Below, one piece after another: positions 1 to 4,712 of a DNA stretch of 6,402 bases. Origin of the DNA: an uncultured Clostridia bacterium. Its GTDB lineage: Bacteria; Bacillota; Clostridia; Oscillospirales; Acutalibacteraceae. The stretch is taken from positions 1-6,402 of the forward strand of contig CAMFPJ010000082.1 in assembly GCA_945971755.1 (NCBI GenBank), given 5' to 3'. Numbering within the stretch: the first letter of the stretch is position 1; the number at the start of each line of letters is the position of its first letter. The position numbers and the translations under genes are program-made. The notes beneath the pieces are model-generated. The model was not told the DNA's origin and did no database searches. It was given only the letters and a program-made list of their open reading frames with translations.

Positions 1-29
1 ATTAAATGATAAAAATAAACTTAATACTG

Positions 30-195
30 TTTTTCGGTTCTCAAGAAATTGAGATTAAAAGGGAATTAGGTCAGAATCCTAAGCAACAGCCATTACCGTA
101 TTTGATGAATTGAGCACATTTGCCATTGGTTTTTCCGAGAAGGCGTGTTCATACGTTTTTTGACTTTATCTTAAGTCGGGAGACCTGCCGAAAAA
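30..195 (+). ncRNA. Cobalamin (B12) riboswitch aptamer
   Basis: This is a cis-acting RNA that binds a cobalamin and controls the two exported-protein genes downstream. Seen in order: AAAAGGGAA at 57-65, GGTCAGAATCC at 69-79, GCCATTACCGTA at 89-100 (a divergent form of the usual GCCCCCGCAACTGTA segment), GCCATTGG at 122-129, GAGAAGGC around 137-144, and the hallmark 3' B12 box AAGTCGGGAGACCTGCC at 173-189. A perfect 8-bp P1 closes it, TTTTTCGG (30-37) with CCGAAAAA (188-195). The order and spacing match the RF00174 class. The transcription start must lie at or before about position 30. The AT-rich stretch 8-16 could be a -10 box, but its -35 would be outside the window, so no promoter is called. 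The cobalamin form preferred cannot be read by eye. Confidence 0.93.
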
Positions 196-208
196 TTATA
201 TTCAACTC

Positions 209-260
209 TTGGGCAAACGGAGAGTGGTGAATATTTTTTTCACACTACACCTCTGCCCAA
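209..260 (+). promoter_or_regulatory. Candidate antiterminator stem of the riboswitch expression platform
   Basis: TTGGGCA (209-215) pairs perfectly with TGCCCAA (254-260). Inside it, GAG (220-222) can pair with CTC (251-253), and AGTG plus TGAA (223-231, one bulged G) pair with TTCA plus CACT (239-246). This long arm uses bases 250-256 that the downstream terminator hairpin also needs, so the two structures are mutually exclusive. Forming this arm would free the ribosome binding site. I see only a weak 4-bp link (TGCC 186-189 with GGCA 212-215) between the aptamer's 3' end and this arm, so how ligand binding chooses between the structures is not clear from the sequence. Confidence 0.6.
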
Positions 261-276
261 AAGCAGGGGATTTTTT
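250..276 (+). terminator. Riboswitch-controlled intrinsic terminator containing the SD
   Basis: CCTCTGC (250-256) pairs with GCAGGGG (263-269), one G-U pair, across a 6-nt loop, and is followed by A and six T residues (270-276) that run directly into the ATG at 277. The Shine-Dalgarno AGGGGA (265-270) sits in the 3' arm. The same hairpin could therefore stop transcription and also hide the ribosome binding site. It competes with the 209-260 stem. Which effect dominates cannot be read from sequence. Confidence 0.65.
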
Positions 277-975
277 ATGAGAAAATTTATTGCAGTTTTA
301 CTGTCTTTGTTAATGTGCATTTGTTTTTTCGGGTGCGAAAAAAATCAAATCGAAACAAGCGATTCAATATCAGGTGCGGTAAGTGAAAAAACTGTCAGCG
401 AAACAGAAAAAAACGGCAAAACCGAAAGCACATCTCCAGTTACAGGGGCGGCGGGCGTTACAGATACTCACTCGGATCAGAACGGAACAACAGTAGAAAA
501 CACAGAAGCGATAACTGAAAAAAACGTCAGTACAACTGTTCCGGCAACAAACAGTGTTAGCATGGCAGTTACAACAACTGTGAAGGAAACAACCGAACAG
601 CCAATACCCAAGGAAATAAAGTGCACGGTAAAGATTGAATGTACAAAGATACTTGAAAATCAAAACAAATTTTCTGACGACATTTCACTTGTCCCGCCAA
701 ACGGAGTTATTCTTGAGGCAACAACGGTAACAGTAACCGAGGGCGCAACAGTTTATGACGCACTTAAAAAGGTTTGCTCGCAAAACGGGATAACGCTCAA
801 TGAAAAAAATTCCATGTTCGGCAAGTATATTGCAGGCATTAACGGAATTGATGAAAAAGATTGCGGTGCTTACGGCGGTTGGCTTTACAGTGTTAACGGC
901 ACGTCACCGAATGTCGGAGTCAGCAGCTACAAACTTAGAAACGGAGACAGCATAGTGCTCTCATACACATGTTAG
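277..975 (+). CDS. B12-riboswitch-controlled lipoprotein with DUF4430 (transcobalamin-like C-terminal) domain
   Basis: Probable surface lipoprotein of 232 aa with a likely role in binding cobalamin or a corrinoid. Residues 1-20 are a lipoprotein-type signal (basic MRK, hydrophobic core, FFGC with Cys20 as the lipid-modified residue; a loose lipobox). Residues 21-112 are a Ser/Thr/Glu-rich low-complexity spacer. Residues 113-232 match the DUF4430 pattern: a paired-Cys strand (Cys116, Cys122), EGATVYDAL near 155-163, KYIAGINGI near 183-191, the signature GGWLYSVNG (200-208), and a closing NGDSIVLSYT strand. DUF4430 is the bacterial relative of the beta domain of intrinsic factor and transcobalamin, where the Trp-containing hairpin lies near the ligand. 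The start is fixed by AGGGGA at 265-270, six bases from ATG. It is the first gene after the B12 riboswitch and is followed 29 bp later by a toroid-fold protein. Cobalamin binding is inferred from family and regulation; DUF4430 also occurs in proteins with other roles. Confidence 0.88.
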   Translation: MRKFIAVLLSLLMCICFFGCEKNQIETSDSISGAVSEKTVSETEKNGKTESTSPVTGAAGVTDTHSDQNGTTVENTEAITEKNVSTTVPATNSVSMAVTTTVKETTEQPIPKEIKCTVKIECTKILENQNKFSDDISLVPPNGVILEATTVTVTEGATVYDALKKVCSQNGITLNEKNSMFGKYIAGINGIDEKDCGAYGGWLYSVNGTSPNVGVSSYKLRNGDSIVLSYTC

Positions 976-992
976 ATAATAAATATAAAATG

Positions 993-998
993 AAGGAG
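993..998 (+). promoter_or_regulatory. Shine-Dalgarno that sets the start of the toroid-fold gene
   Basis: AAGGAG lies six bases before ATG 1005. An in-frame ATG at 969, overlapping the stop of the upstream gene, has no such site and would put 12 mostly charged residues in front of the signal peptide. Confidence 0.85.
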
Positions 999-1004
999 AA
1001 AACC

Positions 1005-2153
1005 ATGAAAAAAACGTTATCACTTTTACTTGTGCTTTGTCTTATTCTGACATTAACTTTTTCAGCATTTGCCGGCGAAGCACACAAATTAAATGACATT
1101 TCAGCAGAGCTTGACAGTACTGTTGCTTACCTGACAAACGGAGTCACAGCTTACACAGTTGACAGTGCGGTTAATTATTATTATCTTTCAAATGTCAGCA
1201 ATAAAGCAGATTCGTACTTTGACGGATTTCTTCAGGATGTAATTGACAATCTTGAAGCACATGACGGCAAAATTATTCCGTCGTTCGGTGAAAACGAAAA
1301 CATTGTAACTTATGCCGCAATAATCAGTATATTAGACCGTTTCGATGAAGATGTTTCCGACATTAACGGTGTAAATCTTGTCGATTTAATGAAAAACACG
1401 CCTGTGTCAACGATTTCCGAACCTTATTATTACGATATTGTAATTCCTACCGCAGCATCTTTTTGCGACAAAGAGTTTACGGTAAATATTTGCAATGAAT
1501 TTATTGCAAATAACTACACAATGGGCAGCGGTTTATATTATTACGGCTTTTCCTGTGACAATACGGCAATGTTTATTTCAGCTATATCACAAAGCGGCTG
1601 CGGATGTTATGATGAAGTTCTTGAGGACGCAATGGCAGTTTTGGACACATACAAGGTTGAGGGTGGATATTGCTACAGCCCTGAATACGGCACAGATGCA
1701 AACGCTGACTCAACAGCACTTGCACTAAAGGCAAAGAGTGCTTATTTCTTAAGTCATGAAGCAACTGAGGAAGACATGGCAGACCTTGCAGAATTATACG
1801 GAAAACTTTTAACTTTTAAGGGCGAAACAACAGGTAGTTACACTTATGCGGGAGCCGAAAGTGCTTACGCCGCCTTTGACGCATTAAGGGGTATTGAAAT
1901 GTATTACGCACTTGTTTCCCTTGAAGAAACACCGGATGCTCCTGATGATAACAACGATGGTAATACCGTAGAAAACGGCGAGAGCGGCAATAACGAAAAT
2001 AAAAATGAAAATCAAGAGCAGAACAACCATGAAAATAAAAATGATGTTGTAATTCCAAACACAGACAGTGCTCAAACTCTTGCAATTTTTGTTATAACCG
2101 CATTCAGCGCTTTAACCGCTGCTTCAATTTCATTAAGAAAAAAAGAAGACTGA
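1005..2153 (+). CDS. Secreted alpha/alpha-toroid (terpenoid-cyclase-like) protein with sortase-like tail
   Basis: Exported 382-aa protein, probably displayed on the cell surface. Residues 1-23 are a signal peptide ending AFA, with likely cleavage before Gly24. Residues 25-305 look like an alpha/alpha-barrel of the terpenoid-cyclase/prenyltransferase type. Three repeat-like units are visible: GSGLYYYGFSCDNTAMF (174-190), GGYCYSPEYG then NADSTALAL (219-241), and GSYTYAGAESAYAAFDALRG (277-296). Residues 308-346 are an Asn/Glu/Asp/Lys-rich linker. The C-terminus has IPNTD (350-354), a hydrophobic segment (about 357-376) and RKKED, the layout of a sortase signal but with Asp where Gly is usual. 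If not sorted, the segment would act as a membrane anchor. The cyclase DxDD/DCTAE acids are not evident, so a binding role fits better. This fold is that of the N-terminal domain of intrinsic factor and transcobalamin, and the upstream gene supplies their other domain. The B12-carrier role is inference. Confidence 0.85.
   Translation: MKKTLSLLLVLCLILTLTFSAFAGEAHKLNDISAELDSTVAYLTNGVTAYTVDSAVNYYYLSNVSNKADSYFDGFLQDVIDNLEAHDGKIIPSFGENENIVTYAAIISILDRFDEDVSDINGVNLVDLMKNTPVSTISEPYYYDIVIPTAASFCDKEFTVNICNEFIANNYTMGSGLYYYGFSCDNTAMFISAISQSGCGCYDEVLEDAMAVLDTYKVEGGYCYSPEYGTDANADSTALALKAKSAYFLSHEATEEDMADLAELYGKLLTFKGETTGSYTYAGAESAYAAFDALRGIEMYYALVSLEETPDAPDDNNDGNTVENGESGNNENKNENQEQNNHENKNDVVIPNTDSAQTLAIFVITAFSALTAASISLRKKED
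1995..2044 (+). repeat. 14-bp direct repeat in the linker of the toroid-fold gene
   Basis: GAAAATAAAAATGA occurs at 1995-2008 and again at 2031-2044, 36 bp apart and therefore in frame. It encodes repeated ENKN(E/D) in the hydrophilic wall-spanning linker. Such linkers are prone to length change by slippage. Confidence 0.7.
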
Positions 2154-2155
2154 AA

Positions 2156-2188
2156 AAAATTTCCCCGATGAGTAATCGGGGAAATTTT
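2156..2188. terminator. Bidirectional intrinsic terminator between convergent genes
   Basis: A perfect 14-bp stem (2156-2169 with 2175-2188; GC core CCCCGAT/ATCGGGG, loop GAGTA) lies 2 bases after the stop of the + strand toroid-fold gene and 4 bases beyond the stop of the - strand ECF gene. U-rich tracts follow the core in both directions: AAATTTTGT on the + strand, and a run of seven T residues when read on the - strand. It can end both transcripts. Confidence 0.92.
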
Positions 2189-2192
2189 GTAT

Positions 2193-2723
2193 CTATTTTG
2201 TAACTGACGACTTGTGCGCTTTTTTCAGTGCTTCGGTCAGCGGTAAAATTAAAAGCCCCGCGGCTAAGTTGCCTGCCGCATGAATTGCATCATAGGGAAG
2301 ACCCGCAATAATCCACGCAATCATAGCCTTAAAATCTAATCCGTACATAATTGCCTGTGCAGGCGCATAAAGTGTTCCGAAGAAAAGCCCGTGAAGCGAA
2401 CAAACTACAGCATAAACAGGAACAGCGGTTTTCGTCTTCATGTTTTGAGGAAGCAGCATTGTAATACCCCAAAGAATTGCCCAAAGATAAAGGTAGGGTA
2501 TCCACCAAGGCGAAAAGCCTGCATAAAGCCCGTTAAGAAAAACATAGACGTAAATAGGGATAAGCGCTTTCTTGCGGTAAACTATTGTATAAACCATGGT
2601 AAGCATTCCGAGAAAATGAATATTCGGGAAAGCCTCCATAAGAAGTTTTGAAATGAACATTACTGTGCCGAGCATTGCAAAGACAATAACGTCGGCAAGC
2701 TTTTGAAATTTTTTGTCTTTCAT
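2193..2723 (-). CDS. ECF transporter S component (substrate-binding membrane subunit), substrate unknown
   Basis: Small integral membrane protein of 176 aa, the size and hydropathy of S components of energy-coupling-factor vitamin importers. These capture a micronutrient and dock onto a shared EcfA-EcfA'-EcfT module. About five to six hydrophobic segments are visible: FAMLGTVMFISKLLMEAF, an HFLGMLTMVYTIVY stretch, LIPIYVYVFLNGLYAG, the Trp-rich WWIPYLYLWAILWGITML, a segment with HGLFFGTLYAPAQAIMYG, and a last helix with GNLAAGLLILPL. The N-terminal MKDKKFQKLADVIVFAMLG has the basic-then-hydrophobic start common in this group. The start has AGGAG six bases upstream (complement of 2730-2734). 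It is monocistronic with its own promoter, and no EcfT or EcfA genes are in view, as expected for group II ECF systems. Its leader of about 20 nt leaves no room for a riboswitch. Its position beside a B12-regulated operon makes a corrinoid substrate conceivable but unproven. Confidence 0.82.
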   Translation of the reverse strand: MKDKKFQKLADVIVFAMLGTVMFISKLLMEAFPNIHFLGMLTMVYTIVYRKKALIPIYVYVFLNGLYAGFSPWWIPYLYLWAILWGITMLLPQNMKTKTAVPVYAVVCSLHGLFFGTLYAPAQAIMYGLDFKAMIAWIIAGLPYDAIHAAGNLAAGLLILPLTEALKKAHKSSVTK

Positions 2724-2748
2724 AATTTACTCCTGTCTTATGCATAAA

Positions 2749-2777
2749 ATTTTAACATAAACAAGACCTTTAGGCAA
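2749..2777 (-). promoter_or_regulatory. Sigma-A-type promoter of the ECF S-component gene
   Basis: Read on the - strand: -35 TTGCCT (2777-2772), a 17-bp spacer, -10 TAAAAT (2754-2749). The expected transcription start is near 2742, giving a leader of about 20 nt before ATG at 2723. Confidence 0.7.
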
Positions 2778-2794
2778 GAATAAAAAAGTTCTTG
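2775..2794. repeat. Perfect inverted repeat between divergent promoters (candidate operator)
   Basis: CAAGAA (2775-2780) and TTCTTG (2789-2794) flank an 8-bp A-rich spacer. The centre, 2784.5, is also the centre between the two -35 boxes (2772-2777 and 2792-2797), so each half-site covers half of a -35 box. One bound dimer could block both promoters. No regulator gene is adjacent. Confidence 0.5.
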
Positions 2795-2820
2795 ATTTAT
2801 ATTCTTAAAAAGGATATTAT
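2792..2820 (+). promoter_or_regulatory. Sigma-A-type promoter of the lipid kinase / GDPD operon
   Basis: TTGATT (2792-2797), a 17-bp spacer and TATTAT (2815-2820) place transcription start near 2827, giving a leader of about 25 nt. No other promoter is seen before the second gene of the operon. Confidence 0.78.
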
Positions 2821-2836
2821 AGAGTAGTAATAAAAT

Positions 2837-2843
2837 AGGAGGG
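2837..2843 (+). promoter_or_regulatory. Shine-Dalgarno selecting a GTG start
   Basis: AGGAGGG ends two bases before a possible TTG (2846) and eight bases before GTG (2852). Normal spacing favours GTG 2852. Confidence 0.8.
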
Positions 2844-2851
2844 TATTGACA

Positions 2852-3784
2852 GTGGAAAATCAAACTAAAAAACTGCTTGTTATTATTAACCCCTGTGCAG
2901 GGCGCACAAAATCTCAAAAAGGAACGTTTGACATTGCCGATGTTCTTTCAACACTAGGTTATGAATTTGATATAAAGACAACTACAAAATCCGGAGACGC
3001 AACCGAATTTGCCAAAACTTTCGGAATGAATTATGACATTATTCTTTGTTGCGGCGGTGACGGAACCCTTAATGAAACAATCAATGGTGTTATGGCGCTT
3101 CCCGAGAGAGTACCTATCGGATATATCCCAACAGGCTCAACCTGTGACCTTGCGACAACTCTCGGTATTCCGTCAGACGTTCGCTCGGCAATTGAGTTTA
3201 TCGTTTCGGACAAACGCAATACTTATGACATAGGCAATTTTAATAACAGGCATTTTTGCTATGTTGCATCGTTTGGTATCGGCAGTTCATTTTCTTACAC
3301 CACTCCCCAGAAAATGAAAAATATATTCGGCAGAGCGGCTTATTTTATTGACCCGTTTATTCTTCATCCCAAAACGCTGTTTTCAGGCATAAAGCCCGTA
3401 CACGTAAAAATTGAGTATGATGACGGCGTAATTGAAGACGATTTTACTTTCGGTGCTATTTCAAACTCAACATCAGTTGCAGGGCTTATTACATTTAACC
3501 GCTCGGATGTAAAGCTGAATGACGGAGTTTTTGAACTTTTACTTGTTCGCAGAGTTAAAGGAATTCCCGACGGCTTCAAACTTCTCGGCAAGGTGCAAAA
3601 GCACGATTATGACGGCGATCAAATTCTTTTTCTGCATACCAAAAATTTGAAAATGCATTTTGACACACCTACCGAATGGTCACTTGACGGTGAATTCGGC
3701 GGCAGTCCGGTTGATGTTGACTTTTCAATTTCTTATAAGGGAATTGAACTTTTTTCAGAGGAAAATGACCTTTTCTGTAAATAA
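2852..3784 (+). CDS. Diacylglycerol kinase / YegS-like lipid kinase family protein
   Basis: Cytoplasmic or membrane-associated lipid kinase of 310 aa that would transfer phosphate from ATP to a lipid such as diacylglycerol, returning it to phosphatidic acid. The N-terminal DAGK catalytic domain shows INPCAGR (12-18), the nucleotide-binding GGDGTLNE (68-75) and PTGSTCDLATTLG (93-105). The C-terminal beta-sandwich domain carries LDGE (278-281), the position of the catalytic acidic residue in DgkB/YegS proteins. Length is normal for the family (about 300 aa). GTG at 2852 is preferred over TTG at 2846 on SD spacing. The next gene, a GDPD-like protein, begins 28 bp after the stop, with no terminator between, so both are likely one transcript working on glycerolipids. 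The family also includes kinases for other lipids (sphingoid bases, undecaprenol-like), so the exact substrate is not fixed. Confidence 0.9.
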   Translation: MENQTKKLLVIINPCAGRTKSQKGTFDIADVLSTLGYEFDIKTTTKSGDATEFAKTFGMNYDIILCCGGDGTLNETINGVMALPERVPIGYIPTGSTCDLATTLGIPSDVRSAIEFIVSDKRNTYDIGNFNNRHFCYVASFGIGSSFSYTTPQKMKNIFGRAAYFIDPFILHPKTLFSGIKPVHVKIEYDDGVIEDDFTFGAISNSTSVAGLITFNRSDVKLNDGVFELLLVRRVKGIPDGFKLLGKVQKHDYDGDQILFLHTKNLKMHFDTPTEWSLDGEFGGSPVDVDFSISYKGIELFSEENDLFCK

Positions 3785-3812
3785 AGTTACTCTTTAACAA
3801 AGGGGTGTAGTT

Positions 3813-4574
3813 ATGGAAACGTTTCTCATTATTTTAGAAACAGTTGCTGCTTTTTTGCTTGTTGCCTTGACGGTTTACTTAATTGTAAGGGAATTGCGTT
3901 TTGCAGCATTCAAAAGGAAATTACCGGCTGTTCCGAAAAATTTCACAATAACTGCACACACAGGCTGTCTCGGCACAGAACCAAATTCAATTGAGTCTAT
4001 GGAAAAAGGTTTGAAAACGGGCGCAAGTATTATTGAGTTTGACTTGCAGTTTCTTGAAAACGGCAAACCTGTTCTTTCACACGATTCCCCTAAAGATGAT
4101 GCCGTTGGTTTGGACGATGCATTCAGTTTTCTTTCAAAACACAATGAGTTGAAAGCCAATATTGACGTTAAAACAACAGCTCACCTTGAAAAAGTAAACG
4201 AGTACGCCGAAAAGTACGGTGTTCTTGACAGAATTTTTTTTACAGGCATATTTCCCAAAGATGTATCAGCGGTTGAAAGATTTTGTCCGAAAATTCCTTA
4301 CTATCTCAATTTTTCAGTTAGTGCTCACGGGAGTTACAATGCCGCTTATATTTCACATATCGTTGAAACAGTGGAAAATTGCGGTGCAATTGGAATAAAT
4401 ACATATTACAAAGGCGTGTCAAAGGAACTTGTTGAAGCATTCCATGAAAAAGGGCTTTTAGTTTCTGTTTGGACTGTAAACAGCAGAACAAGTATTTGCA
4501 AAATGCTGAAGCTGTTGCCCGACAATATAACCACCAAATACCCTGACAAAATCAGAAAAATTATGGAAAAATAA
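3813..4574 (+). CDS. Membrane-anchored glycerophosphodiester phosphodiesterase-like protein
   Basis: Protein of 253 aa of the GDPD TIM-barrel family, whose members hydrolyse glycerophosphodiesters to glycerol-3-phosphate and an alcohol. Residues 4-26 form one N-terminal transmembrane helix followed by basic residues, so the side of the membrane on which the barrel lies is uncertain. Family landmarks: AHTGCLGTEPNS (48-59), IEFDLQF (74-80; metal ligands Glu75 and Asp77), VLSHD (87-91; second catalytic His90), NIDVK (116-120), VSVWTVN (217-223) and the closing ITTKYPDKI. Two positions differ from the textbook enzyme: Arg after the first catalytic His is Thr50, and the usual Glu of the IEIK strand is Asp118. 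Both His and two acidic ligands remain, so activity is possible but not certain. The ATG has AGGGG (3801-3805) seven bases upstream and lies 28 bp after the lipid kinase stop, indicating an operon that recycles glycerolipid or teichoic-acid breakdown products. Confidence 0.85.
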   Translation: METFLIILETVAAFLLVALTVYLIVRELRFAAFKRKLPAVPKNFTITAHTGCLGTEPNSIESMEKGLKTGASIIEFDLQFLENGKPVLSHDSPKDDAVGLDDAFSFLSKHNELKANIDVKTTAHLEKVNEYAEKYGVLDRIFFTGIFPKDVSAVERFCPKIPYYLNFSVSAHGSYNAAYISHIVETVENCGAIGINTYYKGVSKELVEAFHEKGLLVSVWTVNSRTSICKMLKLLPDNITTKYPDKIRKIMEK

Positions 4575-4594
4575 ACCTGAAAAATTTATTGAAA

Positions 4595-4629
4595 AAAATC
4601 GGCAAAATTATTGACATTTTGTCGGTTTT
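4595..4629 (+). terminator. Hairpin that may end the GDPD operon; overlaps the potA -35 box
   Basis: The 4595-4608 arm (AAAATCGGCAAAAT) pairs with 4616-4629 (ATTTTGTCGGTTTT) over a 7-nt loop, with two G-U pairs, 20 bp after the GDPD stop. The T-rich 3' arm and following ACTTTATATTTAT resemble a weak terminator. The stem has few GC pairs. The loop and 3' arm carry the TTGACA -35 box of the next operon, so it could instead be an operator. Confidence 0.4.
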
Positions 4630-4639
4630 ACTTTATATT
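4611..4639 (+). promoter_or_regulatory. Near-consensus sigma-A promoter of the potAB operon
   Basis: A perfect TTGACA (4611-4616), a 17-bp spacer and TATATT (4634-4639) predict a start near 4646. This is the strongest promoter match in the window. Confidence 0.88.
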
Positions 4640-4645
4640 TATCTC

Positions 4646-4712
4646 ATACCAAATAGGGCTGGGGGAGACTCCGAAGCCCAACTATATCTATCGGTTGGAA
4701 AGGGGCTGCTAA
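4646..4712 (+). promoter_or_regulatory. Structured 5' leader of potA, unassigned
   Basis: The leader of about 67 nt can form GGGCT (4656-4660) with AGCCC (4675-4679), containing an inner GGA/TCC hairpin (4664-4666 with 4670-4672). An overlapping alternative stem is CCAAC (4678-4682) with GTTGG (4694-4698). The SD AAAGGGG (4699-4705) follows immediately. The two stems share C4678 and C4679, so they compete at the edge. I do not recognise a known riboswitch class, and there is no clear terminator. Confidence 0.4.

Noticed and set aside
1..29. Promoter of the B12 operon
   Set aside because: AT-rich sequence offers a possible -10, but the -35 region lies outside the window, so it cannot be supported.
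370..663. Antisense open frame of 97 aa opposite the lipoprotein gene
   Set aside because: It is a by-product of the low-complexity Ser/Thr/Glu-rich linker read backwards, Cys/Phe-rich, with no supporting promoter or SD.
969..1004. Upstream ATG at 969 as start of the toroid-fold gene
   Set aside because: It lacks a ribosome binding site and would put a charged 12-residue extension before a clean signal peptide; ATG 1005 has AAGGAG at ideal spacing.
1816..2085. Antisense open frames opposite the toroid-fold gene
   Set aside because: They mirror the repetitive Asn/Glu linker and have no family resemblance or start signals.
1005..2153. Toroid-fold protein as a true terpene cyclase or prenyltransferase
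   Set aside because: It is secreted, short, and lacks the catalytic acidic motifs; only the fold-type repeats are shared.
2846..2851. TTG at 2846 as start of the lipid kinase
   Set aside because: Only two bases separate it from the SD; GTG 2852 has normal eight-base spacing.
4656..4698. potA leader as a known riboswitch (guanidine, PRPP, glycine, SAM)
   Set aside because: None of the core motifs of those classes that I can recall is present; kept only as an unassigned structured leader.
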